A stretch of DNA of 64,000 nt from Glandiceps talaboti (lineage: Eukaryota; Hemichordata; Enteropneusta; Spengelidae), in NCBI RefSeq assembly GCF_964340395.1, contig NC_135559.1, forward strand, positions 2,465,501 to 2,529,500, read 5' to 3'. This document shows, one piece after another, positions 1 to 13,100 of the stretch. Each line of letters starts with the position of its first letter. Position 1 is the first letter of the stretch. The notes under the pieces are model-generated. The model was not told the origin of the DNA, did not search any database, and saw nothing but the letters and a program-made list of their open reading frames with translations. A program made the translations under genes and the position numbers.

Positions 1-632
1 ACAATGAGTAACACTGAATTTAGGCACTTTCTCTGTGCTACACTCATTTATAACATTCATATTGTATTGGGATACAATTCTAAATTATTGTTTGTTACAG
101 TTCTAGTAGATCCTTTCAGTTACATTATTATTTTTTCATTTACAGCCTTTACAGGATGGGCATCCAGTTTAGATTTGGCCAGATATCAAGTACACTAAGA
201 ATGGCAGTAAGGTTTCATTGTTTAGATAAATACACTAAAGAAAAGACAATCAGTACTTCCAAAGTATCTGCTGTGTAGTAGACACAGCTAGACACCAATA
301 TTTCCACATAATAGTTACATTGTTTCACAATGAATCACCAGACAGATGAATACCTCAACAAATGGTTACAATGTTTCAAAATGGGATGCTGAACAGGATG
401 TTTCTACACTGTTTCTAAAATTAGGTGTTATGATACAATGCCTGAAAAGTGCTACATTGCTTTTATGATGGAATGTTACAGTGTTTCTAAAAATGGAGTG
501 CTATGTTACAGGGTCTCTACAAAATGCTACATTGTATTTTATGATGAATTTTATGCAATGGTATGCTACCTTGTGTCCTAAATGGAATGTTCACAGTGTT
601 TCCACATAATTGTTACTATGTTTCTATCTTAC
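1..632. other. ATP11 intron, no exon seen
   Basis: No minus-strand exon with the needed phase (1) could be supported here: candidate acceptors near 389 and 443 run into stops. About 300-620 holds a degenerate tandem repeat around the theme AATGTTACAGTGTTTCTA. The exon carrying the rest of M7 must lie left of base 1. Confidence 0.6.
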
Positions 633-819
633 CTAGCCCTATCCAATACACATATTCCCAAAGGGTGAGGTATTTATTGCATGCTATTTCTCGATAGAGT
701 CTGGGATTATTTAACAATGTTTTGGATCTGTAGTTCTGTTCAAATATACCGTAGATCAAAATGGGCAGAGCAGTTGAGGTCATATTGTAGAAAGTAAGCT
801 GAAACTCCTCATACAGAAC
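633..819 (-). CDS. ATP11: ATP11 exon 23b (M6 region, alternative 2)
   Basis: 187 nt, phase 0 in and 1 out, with a good acceptor and a GTAAG donor. Starts [12 protein letters not shown], contains TALPILIYG (M6), then LYREIACNK, and ends YWIGL. About 30 of 62 residues match exon 23a by hand count. It is open throughout and keeps family residues, so it is not a decayed copy. Its C-terminal half looks closer to vertebrate ATP11 than that of 23a. Confidence 0.92.
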
Positions 820-3800
820 CTGGAATGGAACATTTCAAGTTAGTAATATTAGTTCACACCAATCTATTCTATACACACACAACTTTAAGTTATTAGTAGT
901 TAGTAAGTAACAGTCTAAACAGCATGAAAAAACACTGTCTTTTGGAGGGTAATTTTATGGCTGACAAAAGTACTTTGAAAATTTCATCTGACCAACTGAG
1001 ATGGTGTATATGTTTCTTTCAATAACATTATTTTTCCCTACCTGTTTATTGGGTGGGGGTGGAGGATAGGGGTTTCAGACACTGTTTTTGGCATGCTGTT
1101 TAAATGCACTATTTAAAGGTACATCTGTAAGCTGATCATTTCAGACCAAAAGTTATATTACCTTCTAGTAACAGTTTGTCTGTTTTGTCAAACTGTCAAA
1201 ACATTCTTTGACTGTGAATCAGAAACAGAATAAAAATAGGCTGTGCTGAAAATACAGCATTGGTGTCAGTCTGTCCTGTCGACAGTTCAGGACAATACAG
1301 ATGTAACTCCTCTCCTTACGTCACTGATGTTACATGTGACATGTTACATATGACCAGCTTACAGATGAAGTTACCAAGATTTGATACATGACAACACTGA
1401 CACTGACAATGACCTTGACTTTGAAATGACCTTACCTAAACATATTGAGTAACAATATTGCCACCATCGCATATTGTAATTCCGTGTGATATCATGATAC
1501 AACTGTGGATACATCATCAACGCCTTGGCGCTGAGATTTTTTTCAAATAATCCATATACAAGAATGGGTAACGATGTAAACAACACATTGTAAAATGTTA
1601 AGAGGAAACTGTGATACAAAGTCTGGAACAGAACACAAAGATGGAGATGCACATACACATATATGATGAAATGGACATTATGCAAATGATATTGTGGAAT
1701 GTATGTAACTGAACAGTGTCCTGATTGGTCTAAACATATTGACGTGTTTATGATTGGTCAAAGAAAGAAAACTAAAATTAAAAATTTATGCAAGTCTTTT
1801 TTGATTGGTTAGTTGATAATTTGATTGATTTTTTTATATCTCTATCTGTTACATTTTAAGTCATATCTTCAAATGTTGGTACTTTGTAACAATAAACTTA
1901 AATCTCAATTGATTTGAGTGTCTGTCAGACTAATTTGAATTTCTTGATTTTTTGATTTTTTATATAATTTGATATAATTTGATTCTTTATATAATTTGAT
2001 TTTTTTTATCTCTATTTGTTACATTTTAAGTCATATCTTCAAATGTTGTACTTTTGTACAATTGACTGTGAGGGCGCTGTTCTTCCTGTCTGTGTGTCAT
2101 CAATTGATTTTTTGAGAGTCTGTCAATCACATAGTGGAGTTTTTTGGAGAGGACAAAACACTTAAAATTCTTTTAAAAATATAGCAAAAAGTGTCTTTGA
2201 AAAGATAACAACCATGATGTACATTGAATAACTAACAATAGCAGATCAAATATCACAGATTACAATATTATAGACTCTGCGAATAATAGTACAAAATATA
2301 CTGTGTTCGTTAACAATATCATGAATATGAAAATGGAATTGAGTGGACTCTAATTATATAATGAGAGATCTAGAGTCCTCCAACAAAATATTTGGTGATA
2401 ATTGATAAAGATTCAACAAAATAAATGGGTACAGAAACAGCTAAAAATTGGCATTATATGATATGATATGATTCAGATTAGGAATACAATTTAGGTGTGA
2501 AAACCAGTTATCTGGCAGAGACGAAAACGTTGGTCCAGAACGAGAGTGTGATTCCATGTAATCCTTATGATTTCACTAATATGCTAACACTAATGCAAGA
2601 ACCTGGGATTGATACATTGGCCTTTAGAACATAAGCAGTCAGCCATTTCAACAGGATTCAAGAAGAACATTTTACTGTAAATTGTATACATTAGGTGTTA
2701 TTCTCCAATATTTTTTTTCGTTCAGCCAAGGAAAATACAAGTGACCTAAGGGGGCTTTGTCTAGCGACTCGTAGTGACAAACCCTTATGTCTCAAGTATT
2801 TTCTGGCTCAATGAAGAAAAATATTGGAAAATAACATAATTATACCACCGACAGTAATTATTTTAAAAAAATCAGGGAAAGAAATGGCAATTTTGAACGT
2901 TTAGACTCATATTTCGAACACAGCAGAACCAGTGATGTAAACGCATTGTTGTAAAATAGATGTGTGTTGTTATGATGTAGAACGACCAGGGTATAACTTC
3001 CATATTTTTGGCTAATGCATGGTATAATAAAAGTTGCTCACAGCTTTCTGTTATATATATATATATGTATGTAGCTTAGCTACAATTTGATAAAAGCTGT
3101 TAGTAAATCCCTCCACTTCACGGTGAAGTTTTCAGGAATTTGCCAACAATGACAAGTTTTAAGTTGTAATTGTTTATTGTTTGTCAAGTTAAAAAGTTCT
3201 TCTATCACATCAGATTAACACTTATAAATCAGTAAGATTTCTGTCGCCTTTGTTGTAATTTGTTATTAAGGCACAACATTTTCATATCGTGCAACGGTAT
3301 TTATTGGAAATTTGTCAACGGCCAACAGGATCCTCCTATACAAAGTTACAATTCGTTTAAAAGCAGAACGTTTTTAGTTTTAATAATAGAAACAACTTTG
3401 TCTAGAAGTAACTGCTGGAATTCACACAAATTCTAAATTGCACAACAAACTAGCAAATGGCATGAACACCAATATGGACATTCTCTGACACAAATAGATA
3501 TACGCTGGCTTTCTATTCAGAGCTTGTAGCTGGCAATACTATAGATGAATGACTACGTAAACTTGTTACAAATTTGGTTAGAGTAGAAATTTGACTTACC
3601 TGCTGTGAAAATGCATTATAAAAGCAGTATATAAACTGAGGGGTAATCATTGCAAAGTTCTGAAAAATAGAATGAACAAATAAATAAATAATCTTTATTT
3701 ATACTGGATAGTTCTTTAAGTATATAAACACTTATCTTATCACTCAAGATGTCCAGTGAGGGCCATCCCTCATGGGTTCAGTGCAGGGGGACACCAGAGT

Positions 3801-5481
3801 ACCTTGGTAAAACTTGCATTGTTCAGTAGAATCAACCTCAATAACACTCTTCTTCCTTACAAATTGGTAAATTTAATGAAACCCTGAATGGGTTTGAACC
3901 CCAATTGCAGTGGTAACAGGCAAGTGGTTTAACCACTCGGCCACCGACAACCCTGAATGGGTTCGAACCCGACCGCAGTGGTAAGAGGCAAGTGGTTTAA
4001 CCTCTTGGCCACCGACAACCCTGAATGGGTTGGAACCCTGACCACAGTGGTAAGAGGCAAGTGGTTTAACCACTCGGCCACTGACAACCCCAGCCTGGTT
4101 TTATGATGACTATAACATCCCCTTGATTTCACAAAGTAATAATTATAACATTACCATACTATCTGAGATACTTTTTGTTTCATAAAGTAATTAATAACGT
4201 ATCATAAATATCATTTTTCTCTCTAGATTTATGAAAAAGACTTTTTTGGAGATGAATAAGTAAATAATGGTGTGATGTATGGATTCCAAGATTGTCTTTC
4301 AATTTCAATGCAAACACTGAGATGTTTGTTGTGTAAATTTCATGACTCTAGAAAGTACTTTTTGTACCTGAGTTCCAAACGTACAGAAATTTGTTCAAGT
4401 TACCAGATTTTCCCCTCTAAAAAGGCTCTATTACTGGGGTTCACCACCAAAAAACAACAAAATTTCTGTTTTTCTGAGACACAAAACTAATTTAGCTATA
4501 TTATACAACAAAGAGTGAACAGATATATACCTTATAGAAAAAGTACTGAACTAATGTAGTAACTCTGATATAATACCAGTGGCCATGCACCAGTAAGGCT
4601 TTTTGTAAAAATCTAAAACGTCCAAATGCATAGTCACTGCATCTCACAGCTTGACGACCCTCTTTGCCCATAATACCTACAGGAAAATAAAAACAAGACA
4701 GGATTTAACAGGGTGGGACATTCAAACTTTTCTCTAGATATAGCAGCTGAAACCCAACTTTTATACGATTCTCATGTACCATTTTTGACTTTCTTGGTCC
4801 ACAAACCCATATCCGGGCTGTAGAGATTATTATGATGATGTGAGATGTTTGATCACATTGGGGTACACATGGGTAAACCATGAGTCTGTAATCTATGTAT
4901 AATTATGTGTACATACTGTTACTAGGTGGGTGTTGTCACATATCTAGTTAGTTCCACCCAAAGCAGCTAGAGACGAGGTGAACATACACAGTGTATTTGG
5001 CATGCTATTTCCCTCTGGAGACCCACCCGAATCGGCATATAAGCTACCCAGAGAGTCTCTTAGTTCAAAATTATTATCATTATCAAAAGAATAAAAAAAT
5101 ACCTACCTAGGCCAAGATGAGCTTCTTGTATCATACTAACATCATTAGCACCATCCCCTATTGCACATGTAATTGGTTTACTGTCAGCCCGCCTCATCAT
5201 CTTCACTACCTGATAAATAGTACAAGCATTATCTCATTATTCACCAGTATCACTTTTATCATTATTCACCAGTATCACTACATCATTTGATATGGCATTC
5301 ATTACCTGACCTTCCTATGAGTCGTGTGATTGGATTTATTTGATTACTAGAAATAATAATAGTCAGCATTATCATCACCATCTAAATTGCCGTAACTGCC
5401 GTCATTGTCATCACTGTCATTGTATATCATTGTTGTCGTCGTTGTCATCATCATCATCATCATTGTCGTTGTCATCATCAA

Positions 5482-5516
<35 letters not shown>

Positions 5517-5592
5517 GCTTCATCATCGTCATCATCATCATCGTCATCGTCATCATCATCATCATCATCATCATCATCACCATCACCATCAC

Positions 5593-5624
<32 letters not shown>

Positions 5625-5643
5625 CCATCACCATCACCATCAC

Positions 5644-5675
<32 letters not shown>

Positions 5676-8113
5676 CACTAACACACTACTATAGCACACT
5701 AGCACACCACTATAGCACACTAGCTAAGTACTACAGCTCATATTAACACAGTACTATAGCACACTAGCACTAATAGCATAGTACTATAGCACACTAGCAC
5801 AGTACTAGTACATGTACACATTTTTGTCTACTGGGCAGAATACCTCTAATTTATACTCTTAAATTTTAGGGTTATTATGGAGGAGTTCCACAAAGACTTA
5901 CTTAATAAAAATGGTCAACTTACTTCAGCTTTCTGTAGCGGTGTCATTCTACAACATAACACTGCATTACAGGCTTCACAAATTCTACGGAATAGTTCAA
6001 GGTGATCATTGATTGCATAAGTTAAACTCATTCCATCCACTACTAAGGCATGCTTTGGTACAGTATCTTCTGTTATCCTATTGGTGAAAATGAATTACCG
6101 GTACACAGATTAGTTATCACACAACAAACATACACATCAAAACAGATTACATAGTATTAGTTAAAGGGCAACAGCACTCCAGGAAATAGATGTAAACTTT
6201 GGGTTCTGGAGCAATTGGCAACCATCTCCCTGAGTAGCATGTGCAAACCCATCAGTATGTACACAATACATGGCATTGGACAGAGAGACAAGCATCCATA
6301 TTGGAACTGGCAATAGGTCTATTGCATCATGAACAAAAACACCAATTCAATAAAGTGTTTACAGATATCATGAATACAGACTGAGTTTTCTTTAAATCTT
6401 ATTAACATGATACATAACTTACTTTAATTTCATGATTTCACATCATGTACAGTTTGCATGATTGCTAAAATCACCAAATTGAAACTCTATTTCACCTTTA
6501 CTATTCTCCTATTGTTCCACCAATGCATCATGGGATTAAATATTCAAGACTTGTAAGTGCTGCTCTGATTGGCTAGATTTACGTACACCTGTACGGTAGT
6601 ATTATTCAAATTGGCCGTGTTGGTCTGTACCTTCATGAGATTTGCACAGTTTAGTTTTTTGCTCCGAGTCGTTGGTGGGAGGTCTTTATAGCCAACAGCA
6701 GCGGCCATGTACTTTGTCCCCTGAAGACGCTACTGTCTAAGGTGAGTTTTTTTTGTTCCATTAAATTTCAAGTGAGAAGAAGTCACTATTCTTTGCTGGA
6801 CCTGCATGTCGCAGTTTGGGTGTGGTTGGACGACGTAATTTAAATATAATTGAAATGTATTTTTTATTTTCTTGTAGAACCGTTCGTTTGTACCTTAGTT
6901 CGTTCATGATTCAATTGTCAGTAACACAATGAATAGTAATTAAAGACTTTGAACATACAACAACGTGTCTCTGAAGTAGCTAGCTTGAGTGATCAGACAG
7001 GGTGACAGAGGTAGGACTGGTAGATCCTACAAGACTACTGGGTGTTTATTACCTTTAGATAAATATTGCAAACCATTCAAGGTGACAGATAACTGGCCAA
7101 TACAATTATTGTATCTAGGTACACTGAGAGTCTCCCTTAATTTCCATCTGGTATTGTGACATTGACTTATATATACATGAAAAATAGCTCTTGAAATGTG
7201 GTGGTAGTTTATCATTACTAGTTGATTTTTTTGGTTCCAAGATGAGAGGACGGCTTTTATGTTGTTAAAATTTAGTCTTGTTTTGTCATTATTACGTTTG
7301 AAATAACATTTTCATCAGGAAACGATGGAAAGACATGTTGACCTCTTTGATTATGGGTGATTTCATAGAACAAAGACTGAACGCCATCGATGACAGAGTG
7401 GGATTTTATGGGTAAACCCAGGGTACGGTCACAATTGGCAACCATCTCCCTGAGTAGCATGTGCAAACCCATCAGCAAGCACACAATACATAGCATTGTA
7501 CAGAGAGACACGCAATGCATATTGGAACTAGCAACAGGTCTATTGCATCATGAACAAAAACACCAATTCGATATAAAAGTGTTTACAGATATCATGAGTT
7601 TTCTTTATTAAACATTATTAACATGATACATAACTTACTTTAATTTCAAATCCTGCAGTGTATCCAGACACTGTTCTGTACTTTCTTGAGCCACTAGATA
7701 CATTTCACTCATTCCACGTTGGAAATGTCCACATGAATGACTGATATTGATAGCAGTTTCTTGTTTGTCACCAGTCAATACCCACACCTATTATTAAACA
7801 AAGTAACAATGAAAGATAAGTGTCTTAGAGGCAGGAGTTTAATCTACATGTAAGTCCTGTGAATTATCTATCGGTAAAGTCAGAAAAAGGTACACTATAA
7901 AGTACTCACCCTAATACCAGCCTGTCTCATCTTGGCTATAGTTTCTCCTACTCCATCCTGTAGCTTGTCTTCTATACCAGTGGCTCCCAGTATATGTAAA
8001 TCATTTTCTACAAACTCAAAGGCAGCAGCAAGCTGTAACATATAAGAAGAGAAATTAGTACACCTACAGGCAATTGCTTTTTTTTTATGTCTGGTACTTT
8101 TCTGAAAGGCAAA

Positions 8114-8168
<55 letters not shown>

Positions 8169-8199
8169 GGCAGGCACACACACATGCACACACATGCAT

Positions 8200-8236
<37 letters not shown>

Positions 8237-8253
8237 AGCACACATGCATGCAT

Positions 8254-8319
<66 letters not shown>

Positions 8320-10164
8320 CACACACTACCCTACTGTTCAAAATGATCATTCTGATTTGCATGCCTATGTCCCAAGACAATTATTGTAGTAAACAATGAC
8401 ATTCTGTTTGAAGTCTACTAGCTTGCTTCCCTAATACATAGTAATGCTGAAAAAATACAGCAATCACTTACTTTTTCTTCTCTGTTCTGTAGTGCTGTCC
8501 TTGCATCCCGTAACTTACTATCAAATTCATCAAATTCTTCTGTTGATAGATACCTATGAGCTATACACAGAGTTCTCAACCCATCCTACAGAGGCAGAAA
8601 AAAATAGTGCCAATGGCATTGTAGCACAACTGTATACTTCAGATGTTTTGAAGTGCTCATGAGAACTGGATGGAACAAAACTCAGCTCAAACGCTTTCCA
8701 AAAGTTCAATTTTTTTTAACTGTTTATATGGTACCCAATCCGATTACAATCTGATATGGTGAAAAGCGGTTAAATGCTTTATTTACCTCTATTTCCATCG
8801 TTTTGTGTCCTATCAACACAAGATGGCAGGGCATTCCACAAGTGTAGAGTGCAAATTGAGAATGACCTATCAGTGTATCACCATAATAAACAGTATTATC
8901 AAGTGCCTGTTGTAAATCAATTTTGCACCTTGAGTTCCTGCGTATGGCTGGTGCTACACTGAGCATAACTTTGTTTATGACACTTTGAATTCAAGTACTA
9001 ATATCGTGCACAACTGGTGTTTCACTGAGTATAGCTATCAGTAATTCAGAGCAGTCTACTTACCACAGCAAACATATTAATATGATCTATAGCATCATTT
9101 TTATTGCCTGTTTTACATTTTGGTAGAATGGCAGTCTCTGCCCCTTTACAAAGCATCAATATACGACCTGTAGTCAAAAATAAACAACAACAACAATAAA
9201 CAACATTTTTTAAACATCAATTGCAAAAAAGTCCTATTCAATAATATTAATTGCAATCAACACTCTACATGTATAATTAGACAGACATTGTTTGTGATAG
9301 ACAAGAAATGACTGGATTTTGATGATTGACCCCGAAAGTCGAGGTCATCATCACATGGTCAAAAGTCAATGTCTCAAAAGAACGTTTGTACCTGATAACA
9401 GGGGGGTAGACACTTGATGTATCTGTATGTTATCAGGAGATATTTCTGCAAGAATTGTTTTCTATGTATTCAGCTAAGTTAAACACGTTGACTGTATGTT
9501 ATCAGGAGACATTTCTGCAAGAATTATTTTCAATGTATTCAGCTAAGTTAAATATGTTGATAGCATGTTAGCAGGAGATATTTCTGCAAGAATTGTTTTC
9601 CATCTAAGTTAAATATGTTAATAGTATGTTAACACAGACCTTCAGGAGTCTTGACAATGACACTCATTCTTTTCCTAGTAGAATCAAATTCCAGTACATG
9701 TAGTAGCGTATAACGTCTATCACTGCCATGTATCAATATGTCCATGTAGTCCTGAGTACTGCCCTTGAAGACGACATCATTCCTGGAGAAATGAAATAAC
9801 AAACAAGTGTGTATGCATACTTGGCATATGAACTAACACTGCAAACTAATAATCAAACACAATTCAAATTTACATAATGGATAAAGGCAACCAGATATTC
9901 TTACGACACTTAGTAAACAAAGCAGTCCAGTGAAGTTATTCAAAACAAGCTATTGTTACATTTTTGAACATGAAAAAATCTTGGACTATCAATTTATGCA
10001 ATCATCTAATTGAAATGATGTTTCTGTGCCAGTCTAGTACTACATATGGTATGTTACATGTAAAATGGTCCAAATATGCATTTTGCAGACCTTAGTAGTA
10101 TGGCTTGAGGGCCCTCCTAAATTTGAACCTTTCTGCCATACAACCACTGTCTTTATTTATCTAT

Positions 10165-10199
<35 letters not shown>

Positions 10200-13100
10200 T
10201 CGGATGACCAACGGGAGCTAGTCCCATTTATAAGCTCCTTCGGTATAGTGTTAATGTAGGAGGAAACTAGAGAAACCGGGGAAAACCTGCGTTGTATGGT
10301 AGAGTCAAACTGAACGACACTCTTCTTACTTACAGGGTGGTAAACTTAATCAAACCCAGCCGACACCTGGCAGGTTCGTACCTAGGCTGCAGAGGTAAGA
10401 GGCGTACGAGCTAACCACTCGGCCACCGTCTGTGAAACCTGTATCTACGCTTTTAAGATTATTACCTGCTGGCAGCTTCTACCAATGCCTTTTCATCAGG
10501 TGATGATGCTTGATAATCTAACATGCCTGGGACAACATGTCCGTCAGGTTGTACTGGTCCATCAATCTCTGTTTTACCTCCACCTTTACCCTTTTTACTG
10601 ACATGTACCACGTGACACAAAGCTAACGCCTCCAGGAAATCACGCATATACTTCTGTAAAAGAGCATAGTGAAACACTTTTCTTGTAAATACAACTGTTG
10701 CAATGTCTCAAGCACTTTCAACTTCTCATTCAGACCTCTTCTATTCTAAGTCACTAAGTGTTAACGTGGAAACAGTGCCACAGTCTCTATGTATCTCTTT
10801 CTGGGGATTACTTTTGTGTCAACTTACACAAGTAAAATGAGACTGTATTCTTAGCAAGTAGGAGGGAATACCTGCACCAACCTAAAGTCAACAGTAGACT
10901 ATCCTGTTGTTAACAATAGGTTGACATCAGCAGGGATTCTTGACCTGTAGGGGGGAGGGGGGAGGATACTTGTCTGGGTAATGGGTAACCTCTGCCCCAT
11001 ACACAAACTCTACAAAAATTCACAAACTACGGTTCAAAATTCTACATTCAGCAAGAAAATAGAAGTCAAAAGTATTGGGGAAAAGTTGAAAACAGTAACT
11101 GGTGAAACAATGTTGTACAAAGTATGAGGGTCAAAAGTTATATGTGTATTCAAAGTGGGGGTCAAACTTCTACATAATGCTTACAAAATCAAGTCAAAAC
11201 TCTACAAGTCAAAAAGGAGATCCAAACTGCAGTACATATGTGCATACTTAAAGCTCTTACTATGTGAGTATGCGCGCCTCCCTCCCCTTCCTGGGTTATT
11301 TATCAACTGGTTAATTTCACGACATATTTTTACCTTGTCATCTGGTGAGATATAGACCTGTCCATCATCAGTAGTATCTGTTGGTTGTAGTTTGCCATCC
11401 ACTTCAACATATCTCTTACCATCAATACTACACTGTCTAAATATCATATCATTCTCTGTCAATGTACCTGTCTTGTCACTAAATAAGATTTCTACCTGTC
11501 CCAGCATTTCTATCAAGTCTGATGTGTTTGCTTTGGCAGGTTCATCTATGAGCTGTAGAAGAAAAATAAATATTTCAAGTTTGCTTTGACAGGTTCATCT
11601 ATGAACTGGGGGAAAAATATACTTTTAAGACAATTCAGATATTGTGTTTAGAATAATCAACGTCCTTGGCTGGTTCATCAATGAACTGTGGAGGAAAAAA
11701 GTGACTATATGTATTTTGAACAAAACATTCTGATCTTGGTGTACTAAACTAAGGTCTTGATGTCACATTGGTTGAGTATAGATTAATTCCCCAAAATGGA
11801 AAATATTGGAAAGTTACTGTAGTTTTAATTAAATCCGTCTGCCTGCCTGCCTGCCTGTCTGTCTGTCTGTCTGTCTATTCTGTCTGCCAGTCTGTCTGTC
11901 TGTCTGTCTATTCTGTCTGCCAGTCTGTCTGTCTCTGCTGCATTGTCTCTCTGTCTCTCTGTCTGCAGGTCTGTCTGCCTGCCTGCCTGCATGTCTGTCA
12001 TTCTTCATCTACCTATCTATATAAACAATAGAACTGTAACAGTTACAATAGTTTTAATTACATCTATATAAAGAATACAGAAGACCTACCTCATCATAGA
12101 TATCAATATCCCATGGGAAGAACATGGAGGCAGCAAACTTCTGTAATTCTACACAAAGAGAGATAAATGAGTCTGTTTAGGTCTATGACATCAAGGAAAT
12201 CACTCTTGCCATCAATTGTGCATAGATTGACTGAAATATGCATAACAATAACAATAACAATACGTATATATTAATCTAATCAAATGTTGGTGTCACAGAC
12301 TGGTGACATATTTAGTGAAGTTTATTTTAAACTCATTGTAAAGACCATTTTAAACTCACAGAATTGTATACTGTACTTGTGTAAATTGTCTTGTAAATTG
12401 CATTTTGAGCCTAAAGACAAATTTCCACATTCATATACAGATAATAAAGTTATTGAATTGAATTGAATTGAACTGTGTTCCAGTCACTCTAAATCATAAT
12501 AGTCAGGACTAAGGATAGTTTGAAGCCCTTGTAGATGTAAACGCATCCCGAACCTGTCCTGAAACTGTCCTGAATTACAATGTAGAATACATCATAACCT
12601 TCCAGTGTGTAGACACAAACCTATCCTACATCAAGTAGGACGCGAGACTACCTCAGGTAGGACAACCTATGTCTAGACGGGGCTACTGACAACCTCACTA
12701 AGATAGGGTGTGGTCCTCACTAAGATAGGGTGTGGTCCTCACTAAGATAGGGTGTGGTCCTCACTAAGATAGGGTGTGGTCCTCACTAAGATAGGGTGTG
12801 GTCCTCACTAAGATAGGGTGTGGTCCTCACTAAGATAGGGTGTGGTCCTCACTAAGATAGGATGTGGTCCTCACTAAGATAGGGTGTGGTCCTGTGAGTA
12901 GCTACACTTTCACCAATCCTCTAACACATAATGATCTATAACAGTGAACTTACCAAGAGTGACATAGAGTGAGATTGGAATGATGTAACTAAATAACACC
13001 AAGAATGCCAAGATGTCTTCTATCACACCAGCAGCCTGTCAAATATAAACACACCAAATTATCACTATCTTTTAGTGTTGTGAAATCTTTATTCATAGAA

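Noticed and set aside
380-450. Acceptors near 389 and 443 for the exon following ATP11 exon 23
   Set aside because: In the required phase both meet a stop within a few codons and show no M7 homology.
3873-4132. Minus-strand frames with repeated [14 protein letters not shown]
   Set aside because: This is the translated tRNA-like head of a SINE (GGCCGAGTGGTT repeated), not a protein.
5340-5746. Long Ser-, Met- or Ile-rich open frames over (ATC)n, and the like at 15556-15970
   Set aside because: Triplet microsatellites are open in several frames by composition; they lie inside ATP11 introns.
8008-8389. Cys/Val- and Thr/His-rich frames over CA/GACA repeats here and at 18809-19125, 29651-30072, 38883-39251, 60840-61452 and 61880-62296
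   Set aside because: Simple-sequence artefacts, open on both strands, with no splice or domain support.
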